A stretch of DNA of 64,000 nt from Cryptomeria japonica (GCF_030272615.1 NC_081412.1:696948083-697012082); one strand, 5' to 3'. Counted from the stretch's first letter, positions 21,062 through 32,360 are shown. Notes: generated by a model from the letters alone, not told the origin. Translations and numbers: made by a program.

Positions 21062-22017
21062 CTAATATTATTCCTACACCTTCTATTCCTCCTATAAATG
21101 TCGTAGTCTCACCTCCTACATCTTACAAAGGAAAGAGTTTGGCATATCCTATTTCCCAACCTAGTAGACAACAACCCTCGACTAAAAATAAAAGAAATTT
21201 TTGTGCGAGAAAATGCTGACGAAGATGTTATGCTAAGGCCCGTGAACTTGCTTCTCAAACCATTTCCTCCCCGAAGACACCAAATGTTGACCTAGTCACA
21301 TTTTTCCAGACTTTGCCCATGAGGGCTTCACTAGCTAAGAAATATTATATAACATGCATTCATATTGGGGGGTTTAATATCCTTAAAATTGACAACAATA
21401 TTTTTTCTATATGGTGAAAATATGGAGGTTTTTAATTTGGGCTATTTAAAAACACAATATTTGGTGAAAATAGGGGAGTTTTTAATCTACATTGTGTAGT
21501 GGGAGGGGGTGACAAAAAATTAGTTTAGGGCAATATTTTTTGAAAATAGGGGGATTCTTTAGTATGCCATGAATGCACAAGATATAACCCAAGTTCACTA
21601 AGTGAAGCCCCCATTCCTTCACCTAAACTTAGGGATGAAGTTCAACCTAAATCACCAAGATGAAAAGTGCTTAATAAAAATAATGGTTTGTGATCTTTTC
21701 ATGTGAGAGATCCTAGTTTTATTAATTTTGATGAAGAAATGGATGATGATGTTGTTCATGCCAACAATGTTGATTCTAATGATTTCGATGATATGTATGG
21801 GCTTGGTGATGTTGACAGTTATTTATCTAAACAATTTTCAAAAGTATTAACCCTAGCTCCTAGTGACAAACAAAGTGACTCATCATTAGAGTATGGACCT
21901 TGTTTGGAACTTGTGGTAGTTCCATCTACCATGCTCTAAGTTTCTCCTCTCACATCTTTTCCACCTTTCCAAAATAATTTTCAACAAGATTGGGACGCAA
22001 ATGATTTGCTTGATTAA
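21062..22017 (+). pseudogene. C-terminal part of the outer gag-protease, broken by a small insertion
   Basis: It continues the outer gag after the inner element, with a Pro-rich stretch, a decayed Arg-rich segment (KRNFCARK, stop, RRCYAKARELASQ) matching the basic stretch of the intact copy, and the acidic end (RDPSFINFDEEMDDDVVH, YLSKQFSKVLTLAPS). It ends at TAA 22015-22017, matching the inner C-terminus. A 288-bp inverted-repeat element sits in it at 21323-21610. Confidence 0.75.
21323..21610. mobile_element. Small inverted-repeat element (MITE-like), 288 bp
   Basis: The left end GGGCTTCACTAGCTAAG and the right end, which in reverse complement reads GGGCTTCACTTAGTGAA, form imperfect terminal inverted repeats. 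The similarity continues inward, with TTATAT and TGCATTCAT about 30-40 bp from each end. The segment is absent from the inner gag at the matching place. No coding capacity. The target duplication is unclear (CCAT-like on both sides), so the superfamily is not assigned. Confidence 0.6.
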
Positions 22018-22883
22018 CTTCATTCATGTCATTGACTCTCTCTTATCTCTTGCTTTTTTGTAATGTGCTTCCCCCGTGATATTTTTTTCTGTTATGTTAG
22101 GTTCTCTTTGGATGACCCTTGCCACTCCATTAGTGCAAGGTAATAAAGAGGCCAAATCTATTGTGACATTCTTCCACTTGTATCTCAATTCTTCTATTTG
22201 TTGTCCCTTGTGTTGTCTTCTTGGGGACGATGCAAAGTATTGAGATCTCTTTTGGCCTCTTCCATATTGACTCAAAAGACACATGCGATCTTCTTGCATT
22301 GTGTTTGTGATTCCATTACCTTTAGGGGATGAGGTCAATTCAATACAAATATTCATGATATACATTATTTATCATAAGAGCATAGTGACCCTAGAGTTAG
22401 TGGATCCCTTATGTGTTTTTATGTTTTGTGACCATTATGCTTTGATTTGTCTTTTCGCGGGGGCATCCCATTGTGGTAACGTGCATATCTTTTGAATTCA
22501 TTCTACCTCAAACAAATTTCTCGTGATAAGGAATATGCAATCACTTTAACGTGGGGGCATCACTCCGCTCAATATTTACACTTTATGCAGACACCAAAAC
22601 ATGTTTTGATACTTAAGTTACTTTGCAAACTAAGCGTTTTTTATTTGTAATTTGGTATTTTTATTTTTCATGACTCATAATAAGCAAATATTACTATGCT
22701 AGCAATCATGATTCTCTCCCTCTTTCCTCTTTCTTATGATGTCCCTTTTATCTTGATATTGAAGTAGGAAGATCCTAAATTCCTTGGGGGCTTAATGGGT
22801 CTTGTCTCTTGATGTCTTGATGAAATTTTTCAAAGCAGACTTTGGTACTTTACCGTGAATATGCTTAATCTCATAAACCCACT

Positions 22884-22898
22884 AAAGTGGGGGCTAAA
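22884..22898 (+). other. Polypurine tract of the outer element
   Basis: AAAGTGGGGGCTAAA, identical to the inner element's PPT, lies directly before the LTR start TGTAGCATCC. Confidence 0.85.
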
Positions 22899-24047
22899 TG
22901 TAGCATCCAAAATTGTACTCGCTTACAATTTTGTCCTAATTTAGGCCTCACTTTGGCATTTCATCCTAAAAGACCTTATTGAAGCACTAATTTTGCTCAC
23001 ACCAACTATCAATAACAACTTTTCACTGTCTACACTGAATCCCCTTGATCTTGGAGCCCTCATTTCCAGGATCATGGCACTAGGTGCCATGGTCCTCCCA
23101 AAAAGGGCCCATTTTGGGGCCTCATAATGATCACCTAATTTGAGCAGGGACCTAGATCTTGTGTCAGCTCATTTCAAAAATTCAATTTGTTTTTCGACCA
23201 ACAAGTATAAAAGGAGGTCTACCCCTCTAATTTTAAAACCTAATGGATCAATTTATCATCCTACATTTTAGAAAATTCAAGTGAGAAAGAAATCAGTCTT
23301 CTCTCAAGCATTGGAGAGGAACTAAAGTCAAGATTCAAGCATTGGAGATGAAATTCATGTTCAATGTTTTATGAAGACTATATACATGAAACTATAATTC
23401 ATTGTGAAGACAAACAAAACTTCATTAAAGGTATATTAGTAGTGTTTCATACATTTTCAACCTTTCCTTCAAAAGGAAAGTATTTTACTGCAGTATTTCA
23501 TTTGCACTTTCAATTCAATTTCATGGTTAATTCCAAAACTTGAGTTTGACCTAAAGCAAACCCCTATTTCCAAAAATTTCCCCCTTCTTTTTGTGCATAG
23601 GAAATAGGTACAAATCTATGTTCAGGAGGATTGATAGGAATCATAGAGATAGACAAGTTCATTTTTTGATGGTGATAAATATAGAAGATCGAGCCAAATT
23701 GGAGCAGCTCAATCCCAAAAAATCAGACCAAATTTATTGGAACAGATCCAAATCATGTTCCTCTACTTAGATCCAAGTTGGTGGCTTTGTACAACATCTA
23801 TAGCTTACTATTTCTATATATTACTTAAATAATTTACTATTTTTCTCTAATCTTCAACAATTCAAGATTCAATTCAACTTAGGAAAGAAAGAGCCCCATC
23901 TAGGAGGCCTAGAATCTAATCAAAATCTTGAATTATCAAAGCTAGATTTATTAGATTCCATATTTACCCTAACATAATGGTTAATTAGGTCATTTAGTGG
24001 TTTTATTATCTTGATTTAATCATAACCCTAATTTTTCACCATCTACA
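22899..24047 (+). repeat. 3' LTR of the outer gag-protease element
   Basis: It runs from TGTAGCATCC to TTCACCATCTACA. It aligns with the inner LTRs in blocks (TTAATTCCAAAACT, GTTTGACCTAAAG, the start and end) but is strongly diverged, so it belongs to an older or different subfamily. TATA box TATAAAAG is at 23216-23223. The sequence after 24047 is unrelated Copia. Confidence 0.8.
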
Positions 24048-24084
24048 ACTAGAAACTTAAAATATTAAGCAATTAGAACAATAA

Positions 24085-24477
24085 TAGGTTCGTCAAACTC
24101 TTGTAAGAAGATATACTAGGATAATTAGACCCCTTGAACAATACTCTCCTTCATTGTATCATGTATTTTTGACTGATTTTGGTGAACCAGAATGTTATGA
24201 AGAAGTAATACAAGCAGAAACCATAAGAAGTTGGAGAAAGACATGGAAGGGGAAATGGACTCTTTTACACAAAACTAGACTTGGGACTTAGTTCAATTAC
24301 TTGAAGATAAAAGAGCATTTCCAAAATAATGAGTTTAGAGGGTGAAGGAAGAACACAAAGGCAAGCATGGATATAAGGTCTAACTTTTGGTAAAAGGTTA
24401 TTCATAGAAGAAATGCATACATATTTTGATGAAATATTTTCTCGCATTGTTAAAATGACTTAATTTGTGTTGAAATA
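24085..24477 (+). pseudogene. Copia reverse transcriptase N-terminal fragment
   Basis: Conceptual reading gives the linker and RT start of a Copia polyprotein: RRYTRIIRPLEQYSPS, GEPECYEEVIQAE, a decayed KRAFP and RVKEEHKGKHGYKV, then IFSRIVKMT. These match the family order R-S-x-R...RYSPS, EPxxYEEA, W...VK-x-KAR, FSPVVKMT. It is broken by stops and frameshifts and ends at 24477, where an LTR in the opposite orientation begins. The rest of this element is not seen. Confidence 0.7.
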
Positions 24478-25370
24478 CAATGAATCCAAGAACACTGAGA
24501 GGGGGGGGGGGTGAATCAGTGTTCTACTAGTATAATGAGATTTTAACTTCTTATAACATACACATATAAACTTGTAAATAAAGAAACATATAACAAGAAG
24601 TAAATAAACCAACCACATGAATGAACACCATAACACACAAAAATTTATACATGGAAAACATCAAAGAGGAAAACCCATGGTGGGATTTGTGACCCACAAT
24701 ATCAATTCACTGGCCATATGAAAGATATTACATAGTACGGGGCCCTACACATGTAGGAAGGCACACTGCCTTGAGTACACTGCTCAACACAAAAGAGTCT
24801 CACTGACTACAAGCTTCTGCTGAGATAAAATAGTAAGGTGAACTCACAAAATGCATCTGCAATGCCAAAAAGAGTTTTGGTTAAAGCTCTGTTCTATACC
24901 AGTTCATAAACCCTTAACCCTTTTACCAGTATCTCCTTTCCTCTAAGAATGCTTTACAAACCATCTATTTATCACAGAATGATATAACTTTCACATACAA
25001 ATTACTTACATACACATCCTTCACATCACACCGTTCTTCTTCCTTGTCATATATCAAAATGACCTAATAAACTGACTTATATACCCTCTACAAACAATAT
25101 GCCTTATGTCGGCTTACAATACATTATAAAAGATATTCAATGTTGGCCCTATACAATAATTACAAAATTATTTTACAAATAAAACTTTTCAGATCCCAAA
25201 CTGATGTCGGCTTCACTAAAGTGTTGGTGTTAGTGATGACCCTGATTACTTCAATACCGGTATCTGCCAGTGTATGCCTCTAATGTTGGTTTTTGCTGGT
25301 ATATGTCTTCTATGGAATCTTGTTTCCATCAATGACAACATATGAATCCAATGAGTGTCAGTTGCCAACA
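24478..25370 (-). repeat. LTR of a minus-strand Copia-like element
   Basis: The plus strand runs from TGTTGAAATACAATG to CAGTTGCCAACA, so both ends are TG...CA. A G-run followed by GTGAATCAGTG near its left end matches the style of the Copia LTR at 45631. Just right of it, the minus strand reads GCCAAAGGGATAT before the LTR start TGTTGGCAAC, the same PPT-LTR junction style as the Copia tandem. It is therefore the 3' LTR of an element lying to its right. Confidence 0.7.
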
Positions 25371-25599
25371 ATATCCCTTTGGCATTGATGGCAACACTCA
25401 TGTGGAAAATGGATTCCCTACCGGTTCAACTAAAACATGCTCCCCCTGAGCTTATTGACAATATTTGCAATATATTCTCTATCGGATATCCTCCCCCTTG
25501 GATTATATATAGATTTTTCACATACATATACTCCCCCTTTGGTATCAATGCCAAAGCCAGTGAAAGAAGAAAGAGTAATTACAGATTACCTTACCGGAG

Positions 25600-26440
25600 C
25601 TTGACAAATTTCAAGATTTCCAGATAAGCTTTCTCTAGTAACTATATATGCGTATCCCAACCAGTTTTGAATGTTTTAGATATGGATACAAGTCCACTTA
25701 GTAAATTTGCAAGTGTTTCTTTGTCAGTGACTTCTTCCGGTGTGGGATTCACAAGCATATCAATGCATTCCCTCTTATGTACACCAAGTGAATCCAATCT
25801 TGGACTCACCAAACCTCTAAGACTCCTTGCTCTCTGAATAATCTTGTCTCTTTCCTTTTCAAAAGCAAAAATTTGGTTCTCCAAATTCAAAATTTGTCCA
25901 TCAATAGATGTTGTAAGTGAAATAGTCCATCAAAAGAATTTGCAATATTAGCAATCTTTTCTTGTAACAACTTTATCCTCTTATCTACATTTGTTGTAAG
26001 AATTTATATATTACAACACACCCTGTAGATGTTAGTACCCTATTTCAAATAATTTTCAATAAGTATAAGTTTCTCTCCAATATTCCTCTTTTATGTCTCA
26101 ATAATCTTGTCAAAAGCGGATTTCTTAGCCAAGGTAAATCTCTCAAGTGCTTGCCGGTTGGAAATCTACTGTAATCAATCTGTGCAAAACTGTTATTGAC
26201 TGATCTATTATTCCTTTGTCTGCAAATCCCTCCTTCATTATATTTTGAGCAACCATCATCATTAGCTCTGTGGGACTCATCTCGGTGATTGAATTCTTCT
26301 CAACTTGAGAAGTGTCAAAGAGAAGGAACTTCCTCTAGACAAGACAACACTTCTTACTTCCTAATTTCTCTTTGATCAACTGGGGCAACACTGATCCATG
26401 GAACATATCTCTGATCAGTTCTCACTGATGGACCAAGGGT
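25600..26440 (-). pseudogene. Degenerate ORF of unknown function upstream of a Copia 3' LTR, coiled-coil-like
   Basis: The best-preserved part (25890-25642) reads LENQIFAFEKERDKIIQRAR, then a segment with SPRLDSLGVHKREC and NPTPEEVTDKETLANLL. Further upstream, across stops, come SPTELMMMVAQNIMKEGFAD and KRIKLLQEKIANIANSFDG. Heptad-like Leu/Ile spacing and charged residues suggest coiled coils. It lies between where pol should be and the PPT and 3' LTR at 25370. That is the position of the env-like ORF in Sirevirus-type Copia elements. I do not recognise the family, no pol is visible upstream, and the Sirevirus link is inference. Confidence 0.45.
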
Positions 26441-26493
26441 GTCATAAAATGACAACAATATCTATTGAAATTGTTTTGGAGATACCAATCATA

Positions 26494-26649
26494 AATTCAC
26501 ATGAACTGAAGCCTGAAAATGTTTCTTGGCCTGCTAGTCTCTTAGTCATAAATGGTAGAGAAATAGTCTTAAATTCACATGAACTGATGCCTGAAACTAT
26601 TTCTTGGCTTGGTAGTCTCTTGGGCATAAATGCTAGACAAATAATTGTT
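26494..26649. repeat. Two-copy 78-bp direct tandem repeat, in frame
   Basis: Units 26494-26571 and 26572-26649 begin AATTCACATGAACTGA. The period is 78 bp, a multiple of three. The plus-strand reading stays open across both units (NSHELKPENVSW and NSHELMPETISW) within an ORF of 112 codons. The protein is not recognised and may not be real. Confidence 0.8.
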
Positions 26650-27492
26650 TGTGACTTTGGTTCTGAGTTTATTTTATATTTTGTGACTTGTGAACTGGGA
26701 TGCACTTGGATTTTAGATGTTGAACTGCACATTTGATTTTCTTGATTTCTAGACGTGGCCATGAACTCTAGATTGCTTTTAATTTTTTAATGAAATCGAT
26801 TCCTTTTTTACTGCTTGACTTATTTTATGAGCTCATTAAAGCAATTGTGTTATATTCTTAGTAGGATAATCTTATGATTATCTATCTAATAGTATGAATC
26901 ATATTAAGTGCCTTAGCATATGTTTAATATGTTAATACATTCACTTCTTTGTGGATTGGATTAGATCTCATATAAAGAGTTGATGACATTCTTTCGCACA
27001 ACTTGATAAATCTACCACATTGAGAGATTTTGTGATCCACTAAAATATTAGCATCAATCGTACAAAACCTTTAAGGTGTTTAGTGTGATTCTATTTTAAG
27101 ATTCTATCCCTGCAAGCATGGCCTTGTAACATTTTCATATCAAATCTCTCCTAATTTATATGTAAATATGTACATGATGTGAATGTTCTAAGACATTAGA
27201 TTTTTTATAATGATGTAGAGTTTATTCTAGTTTATTAAGTTTATTTCATAGTTCCATGGGGACATGCCAACCCTCCCTACTCCCCACCCTACCCACCCTC
27301 CCCCCCCCCCCCCAAATCGCCATATTTTTAGGATGGGGGACTTGGGGGAAACATCCCCCCAACACACTGCCAACAGTGTTGAGATGTTGGAGATGTCAGG
27401 ACATCTCGACAGTCCTCTAATCATCCTAGGGATGCCTAGGCATCTCTCGTAGCCTCCAATTAGAAACTCCAACCCTAAACAAAAAATAAAGA
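26650..27492. other. No gene recognised
   Basis: AT-rich sequence without a convincing ORF. A C-rich stretch with an 11-base C run lies near 27300. Unassigned. Confidence 0.5.
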
Positions 27493-27632
27493 TCCCTTGA
27501 TCCCGTTGGGGGCTACTGTCCCTTGATACCATTGGGGGATCTGCCCCTAGACTTCTGCAAGGGGCACTACCTCTTGACCCTGTTGGGGGCTCTTCTCCAA
27601 ATCCCCGCAAGGGGAACTCCCCCTTGATCCCA
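27493..27632. repeat. GC-rich degenerate tandem repeat, about 26-bp unit, 5-6 copies
   Basis: Units start near 27493, 27520, 27546, 27571, 27597 and 27621. They share CCCTTGAYCCCRTTGGGGGC. Each unit pairs a GGGGG or AAGGGG run with a following CCCC run, so single strands could fold into hairpins. It stands out from the AT-rich surroundings. Confidence 0.75.
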
Positions 27633-28278
27633 AACCTTTACCCACCATTCTTATTGTTCATGCAATCATTGCATGTTTTTAATGTTTATTAGTTTAAACT
27701 TCACGTTTAGTTTAAATTTCACTTAGTATGTCAAAGTTTCACTTTCAATTGTTATGCTTATTCTTAGTTTGGTCCCAAAGTTCCAAAACTCAGCCCACCA
27801 TTGTTAGTATTCAAATTTCAATGCAATCATTTTGATTTTTTTATGTTTATTACTATAAACATTACATAATGTGGCAAAGTTTTATTTACAGTTTTTATAC
27901 TTATTCCTTAAACATCTTTTTATAACTAATTATTCAAGTACTATGTGTATTTGCATCATCCACTGTTGCCTCCCACTATTGTCTCTCTACCATCTCCAAA
28001 CGTAGGCCCTCGGTCCCCATGTTCCTAAAACCTGTCTAGCATCCCGAAACTCTGTGGAACACTAAACTACATATTAAATCCCAAAATTGGTTTTCATATG
28101 TTTTATTTTCTATTTTGGTGTTAGAATTCCCTAAGGCTGATAAGTGGAACTTCTCCTGGACTAGTTTTTAATGCATTGTAAATCAGTGTAAAAAAAAGAT
28201 TACTCACATGGACTGCATAGTGTATCTCACTAATAGTAGCTACCTAGGTTGTTGAGGCACACACATAAAGACTACTAT
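27633..28278. other. No gene recognised
   Basis: AT-rich intergenic sequence. No ORF, repeat or element end that I can support. Confidence 0.5.
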
Positions 28279-28998
28279 ATTAAATTTTCAAAGGACTAGC
28301 TTCATAGTACATCCAAAATCGTGAGAATTTTCTTAAAATCAGATTTTCCACATTTATGTATTAAGTTCTAATTATTTAGAATAGGATTCAATTTTTATAG
28401 TCAAAATTTCATAAAAAGACGTAGATAGTCCATAAAATTTTGGACATCACAATCTATTCATTCTTAGAATTTTTTCTTCATCTTTACCAAAGATATGGGG
28501 TTCATTCAAGCCGATAGGGTTCATCAGAATCTGCAGGCTTAATCTAGCAATATGCCATTTTCTCATGGTTTAAGTAGTAACAGGCATATTATATACCATC
28601 AAAAAATTTATATGATCATAAATTTTGATTATATCTAGATTAACTTCTCAAAGGAATAGCTTCATAGTACAGCCAAAATCATGAGGATTTTCTTAAAATC
28701 AAAATTTCCATATTTTTGTATTCAATTCTTATTATTTAGAGTAGGATTCAAATTTTATCGTCAAAAATTCATAAAAGCCTAAAGGATGTAGACAATGCAT
28801 ACAATTTCAGACATCACAATCTATTTGTTCTTACAATTTTTTTCTCATCTTTACCAAAGATATGAGGTTCATTCAAGTCGGTAGGGTTTAGAAGAATTTG
28901 TAGGTTTAATCTTACATTATGCAATTTTCTAATGGTTTTAGCAGTAATGGGCATATCATATGCCATCAAAAAATGTATTAAATCATAAATTTTGATGA
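28279..28998. repeat. Two-copy tandem duplication, unit about 360 bp
   Basis: Copy 1 (about 28279-28638) and copy 2 (about 28639-28998) align from end to end with scattered substitutions and small indels. Shared anchors are TAGCTTCATAGTAC (28298 and 28658), GACATCACAATCTATT and CATCTTTACCAAAGATATG. The copies are clearly diverged, so the duplication is old. No coding function is apparent. Confidence 0.85.
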
Positions 28999-29397
28999 TA
29001 TAATATCCTTTCACAGTCTTTTTCTAATTTCATTTTTAACTTGTGTAGTTAATAATCCTAGATTTGGAATGTGGGATCACTACGTCCATAAAATATTTTT
29101 CATGAAATGGGATAGCCATTATGGTGTCACTAGGTCCACTTGTAATGTAGAGTGCATGGTGTATAAGTCCTTTAATTGTATTGGGGTTTTGAAGTAATTT
29201 CTTCCTCATGGGGGAAGACTTGGCAATGCTCACAACTTCAGCAACAATATAGAAAATGACTTTATTGAGGGATATCATGGGGTTCATTTCTTGTTAACCT
29301 TATTGTTTCCCTATCTTCCCATCTTATTTCTATTTCAGTGGTTAATGTCCTACATGGGTTCTATTGGCTTGCTATGAATTCTTTTCTCCAATTTCCC

Positions 29398-29680
29398 TTT
29401 GCATTCATAATTTTCTTTTTATTCATTAACTGATGATTTTCAAGAAGACCTTATCTTGAATTGGGCCTTAAACAGGCCCATGTAATAAGATCTCAAACAT
29501 GGGCCTTCATCCCTTACCTAGAAGGAATAAGTAGTCCAAACCCATTAAATGTAGCAGCTTAGCAGGGGCATGAAGCCTGTAAGCCTATTGGTCCAGTTGG
29601 GGTTTGAACTCGGGTGACCACTAAAACAGTGCTACACCTTTACCAGTGAAGCATGACCTTAATGGATTTGTATTCATAAT
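29398..29680 (-). mobile_element. tRNA-derived SINE with target-site duplications
   Basis: The body is 29412-29666 on the minus strand. A 14-bp direct repeat flanks it: TTTGCATTCATAAT at 29398-29411 and TTTGTATTCATAAT at 29667-29680. The minus strand has a box-A-like TGCTTCACTGG (29653-29643), then after 32 bp a box-B-like AGTTCAAACCC (29610-29600), the internal RNA polymerase III promoter of tRNA-derived SINEs. The 3' end is an A-rich tail next to the duplication. Size (about 255 bp) and layout fit plant SINEs. I cannot name the family or the parent tRNA. Confidence 0.75.
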
Positions 29681-30454
29681 GTTAAATATATTTAAATTCA
29701 AATATTATAGAAGTTAATAAATAACTTTTCATTGTCTATGAAATATTTTCTCTCCTATGCTGGTTTTCAATAGTCTTTAGAACTCCACAACAAATTATAC
29801 CTAAAATGAACTTTTGACACACTTTTTTTATCAATAGTGCATGTGTTTATGTTCAGTTTTGTAGTCCTTGCTTTGATTTTAGGAATCATACTTTACAATT
29901 TTTCCTTAAATTAGAGTGATTGTTGTCTTTGCCATGGGCACAAGGCGCATTAGAAGCAAAAAATATGTAAATTCAATTCAGTGTGCTTTTTCTTTTGGTC
30001 TTGTTGAAAATTGAAATTATGCTTATTTGGAAAGAGAGTTTGAATATGATACTAGATTTTATCTGCACATCCATATTGAACATTATTACACCACACATGT
30101 GATTAAATTTTTTGGTATCATGAGAAGAGAAGCATAGATGGTTTTCATTTTTTGGTGTTTGGAGTTCCTTCTTCAAGATGAGTGTGAAAGTGTTCTTAAA
30201 AAGATGTGCCTTGATTACAATCTCATTTGTGCATACATGGAGAATGCATGTCAATATTTTGAGGATCGTGTTTGTTATTCACTACCAACAATGGCCTACA
30301 ATTAAAAGAACAAAACTGAATTTTCTCAAAAAAAAAATGTTAAGTTGTGTGGGATTGACATGAAATAAATTAGTTGAAGAAATATAACATGTCCATTAAA
30401 AATAATCATCGCAGTCCAGCTGGAGGTGTGAGGTAAATCTTGGAAATTCTTGTT
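29681..30454. other. No gene recognised
   Basis: AT-rich sequence with only short random ORFs. It lies between the SINE and the 3' end of the LINE. Confidence 0.5.
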
Positions 30455-30599
30455 ATCTATTCTTTCTTTCTTTTTTTGAAAAAAGAGGGTAAAAATCTAT
30501 TTAGGAAACAAATAGGGATACAACATAGAGGGTTGAATGCCCACACAAAGGACCAAACAACAGCAAAGAAGAAGGTCCCAAAGAACCTTCCCAAAATAA

Positions 30600-30849
30600 T
30601 TACAACATATGGTCATCCTTAATTAACATGTACAGTGTATTGAAATGCTCTAGAGAAAGGAACCCCCAATCCTCAATATCCCACCTCCCCAAGTTCTTAG
30701 TGGCTTATTTGGCCAAGAAATTTGCAACCTTATCCCACTCAAGAGGGATATGACTGAAAGAGCTAAATTCCAAAGAAGAGAAAACATTTAGGATGTGCCT
30801 AGCTACCGCAGCTATCTGCCAATTGACCTCCTCCAAATGCTGAGCGTTC
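30600..30849 (-). pseudogene. LINE RNase H domain, C-terminal part
   Basis: The minus strand reads HLEEVNWQIAAVARHIL, then FSHIPLEWDKVANFLAK, matching the RNase H end motif VPREWNxxADxLAK, with the last Asp replaced by Asn. It joins the upstream part (CESDS...IVIDM) exactly across the Copia insertion, with duplication AACAT at 30850-30854 and 44678-44682. A stop follows LAK. Confidence 0.78.
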
Positions 30850-30854
30850 AACAT

Positions 30855-32360
30855 TGTTGGCATTATAACAGACAAAGGGAGATTGTTGGCATTTCAATAA
30901 GGATATTGAGAAGATTGTTGATGATTATGGATATAACTAATCAAGGATGTTTTACTGTCTTAATATTATTATTTTGTCATTGATGTCAAGAAATTGATTT
31001 TCTAATTCAGTATGATGTTGCCATATCTTGAGAAGTATGATTTGATGAGTATAAAGATGTCAGTAAAAGACACAGAAAGAATATGATGAATAAGGGGAGG
31101 AATAAGTTATTCAATGGGCAACTATTACCGAGTTAGACAATGATGAGATAATGATGTTTAGATTGTTTTGATATCATACATATGTTATTGCACTATGTTA
31201 CCGAGCAAAGAACCTAGTCAGTAAACCCTAAAGAACCTAGTCGGTAAACCCTAAGGTTATCGCTATCGGTTAATGAAGGCGGTATTCTACCGAGTGAAGT
31301 TTAGTATTTACTGAGTTGAAACTGAGTAATAATAGAATGCATTGAATGCATAAAAGCATTATTTAATGAAGAAAGCTAATGAGTTGGCTATGATTAAATG
31401 ATTGGTATGTCATGCATGAAGTTTGTTAAAGAATCTATGGCAAAGGAAAATCGGCAGGAAGATCTACAGCGCAGATTGAACCGCAATACACTAGCACAAG
31501 TTCCGAGAAATGTATGCAAGTTCCAAGGCGGGGTAAAATGTTTTCAGATCGAAGGATACATTGAACCTGGTCAAGTTTGAAGATTTGATGGTTATGATTG
31601 ATTATGGCAAATGTGATCAAGGAGATTAAGCGGTTAGCTATTGTTTATAAATAAGGAACTATTGATAAACAATGCATGTGGGCCAGTGTATGCACAGGGA
31701 TGCTACATAGTGATTATCGAGCACAGAAGCTTGAAGACCTGTTTGAATAACAGAGTATAGAGCCCAGCAGATGGACAAGATTAGTTCTATGTCTATATTG
31801 TATTGAGCAAATAAGAATCTGCTTTAGCATTTTAGATGTGAAGTTGCAGATAGATTTTTATTACTGTTATTTTGTGAAGTGACAGAAAATCTCTTAACCG
31901 AGTGGACTTAACAGTCTTATTTGTAAAACCCTCTAGCAAGGTGATATTCTGATTGAGCGTTTGAAATCCTTTAACAAGATCACTTCTAACAAGGTGAAGA
32001 TCCTAATAGATCTGAGGGAAATCCCTTAACCGGGTCACATCTAGCAATGTGTTTGTAATCTTTAACAGGATTTTCTTTTAACCGAGCATACTCTAGAAGA
32101 GTTTATTTCTTAGTGAGTCTGAAATCCCAAAGTGGTTTTTCCCAATTTGGGTTTCCATGTTAAATCTGGTGTTATGAGTGTTATGATGTTCATATGCTTT
32201 TTAGTTTGCATGTTTAACAGTTTTTGGTTATATTACTGAAGTATATGTTACCAAGGTTGAATCTGATGTTTTTATGGAAGATTAAGTTTTTATGATTCCC
32301 CCCCCCTTCTCATCTTATTAGCTTGGCATCTATACTTAACATTAAGTATCAGAACTATCA
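30855..32360 (+). repeat. Copia LTR 1
   Basis: It starts TGTTGGCATTATAAC, directly after AACAT, and ends CAGAACTATCA before the PBS. Its first 30 bp contain an inner copy of the PPT-LTR junction (AAAGGGAGAT then TGTTGGCATTTC). A TATA box TTTATAAATA is at 31644-31653. It carries a doubled AAAGAACCTAGTC...GTAAACCCT unit (about 31205-31250) and a deletion of about 21 bp near 31190 relative to LTRs 2 and 3. Confidence 0.9.

Larger units (their letters stand above)
11050..24047 (+). mobile_element. Gag-protease-only Gypsy element ('outer' copy), interrupted
   Basis: The order is gag-PR (11050-13236), the inner element (13237-21061), the gag-PR C-terminus (21062-22017), about 870 bp of non-coding sequence, a PPT (22884-22898) and a 3' LTR (22899-24047). 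Its gag aligns along its length with the inner ORF, including the end of the protein. It has no RT, RNase H or integrase, just as in the inner copy. The 5' LTR, leader and gag N-terminus are missing left of the CACTA terminus. Copia sequence appears just right of 24047, so it was probably the insertion target. Confidence 0.8.

Noticed and set aside
24490-24515. G/C homopolymer runs (also near 27300, 32300, 38427, 44620 and 45670) as functional quadruplexes
   Set aside because: Most sit at the same place near LTR ends of Copia elements and are simple runs whose length may be affected by sequencing. I see no independent sign of function.
27227-27610. Minus-strand ORF with a Gly/Trp-rich end
   Set aside because: It is a translation of C-runs and the 26-bp GC-rich repeat, not a protein signature.
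29036-29287. Minus-strand ORF of 83 codons as a host gene
   Set aside because: It is short, has no recognisable motif, and lies in AT-rich DNA next to a duplication.
29580-29660. A possible true tRNA gene
   Set aside because: Box A and box B are present, but the acceptor stem does not pair, and the segment sits inside a 255-bp unit with an A-rich tail and target duplications, so it is a SINE head.
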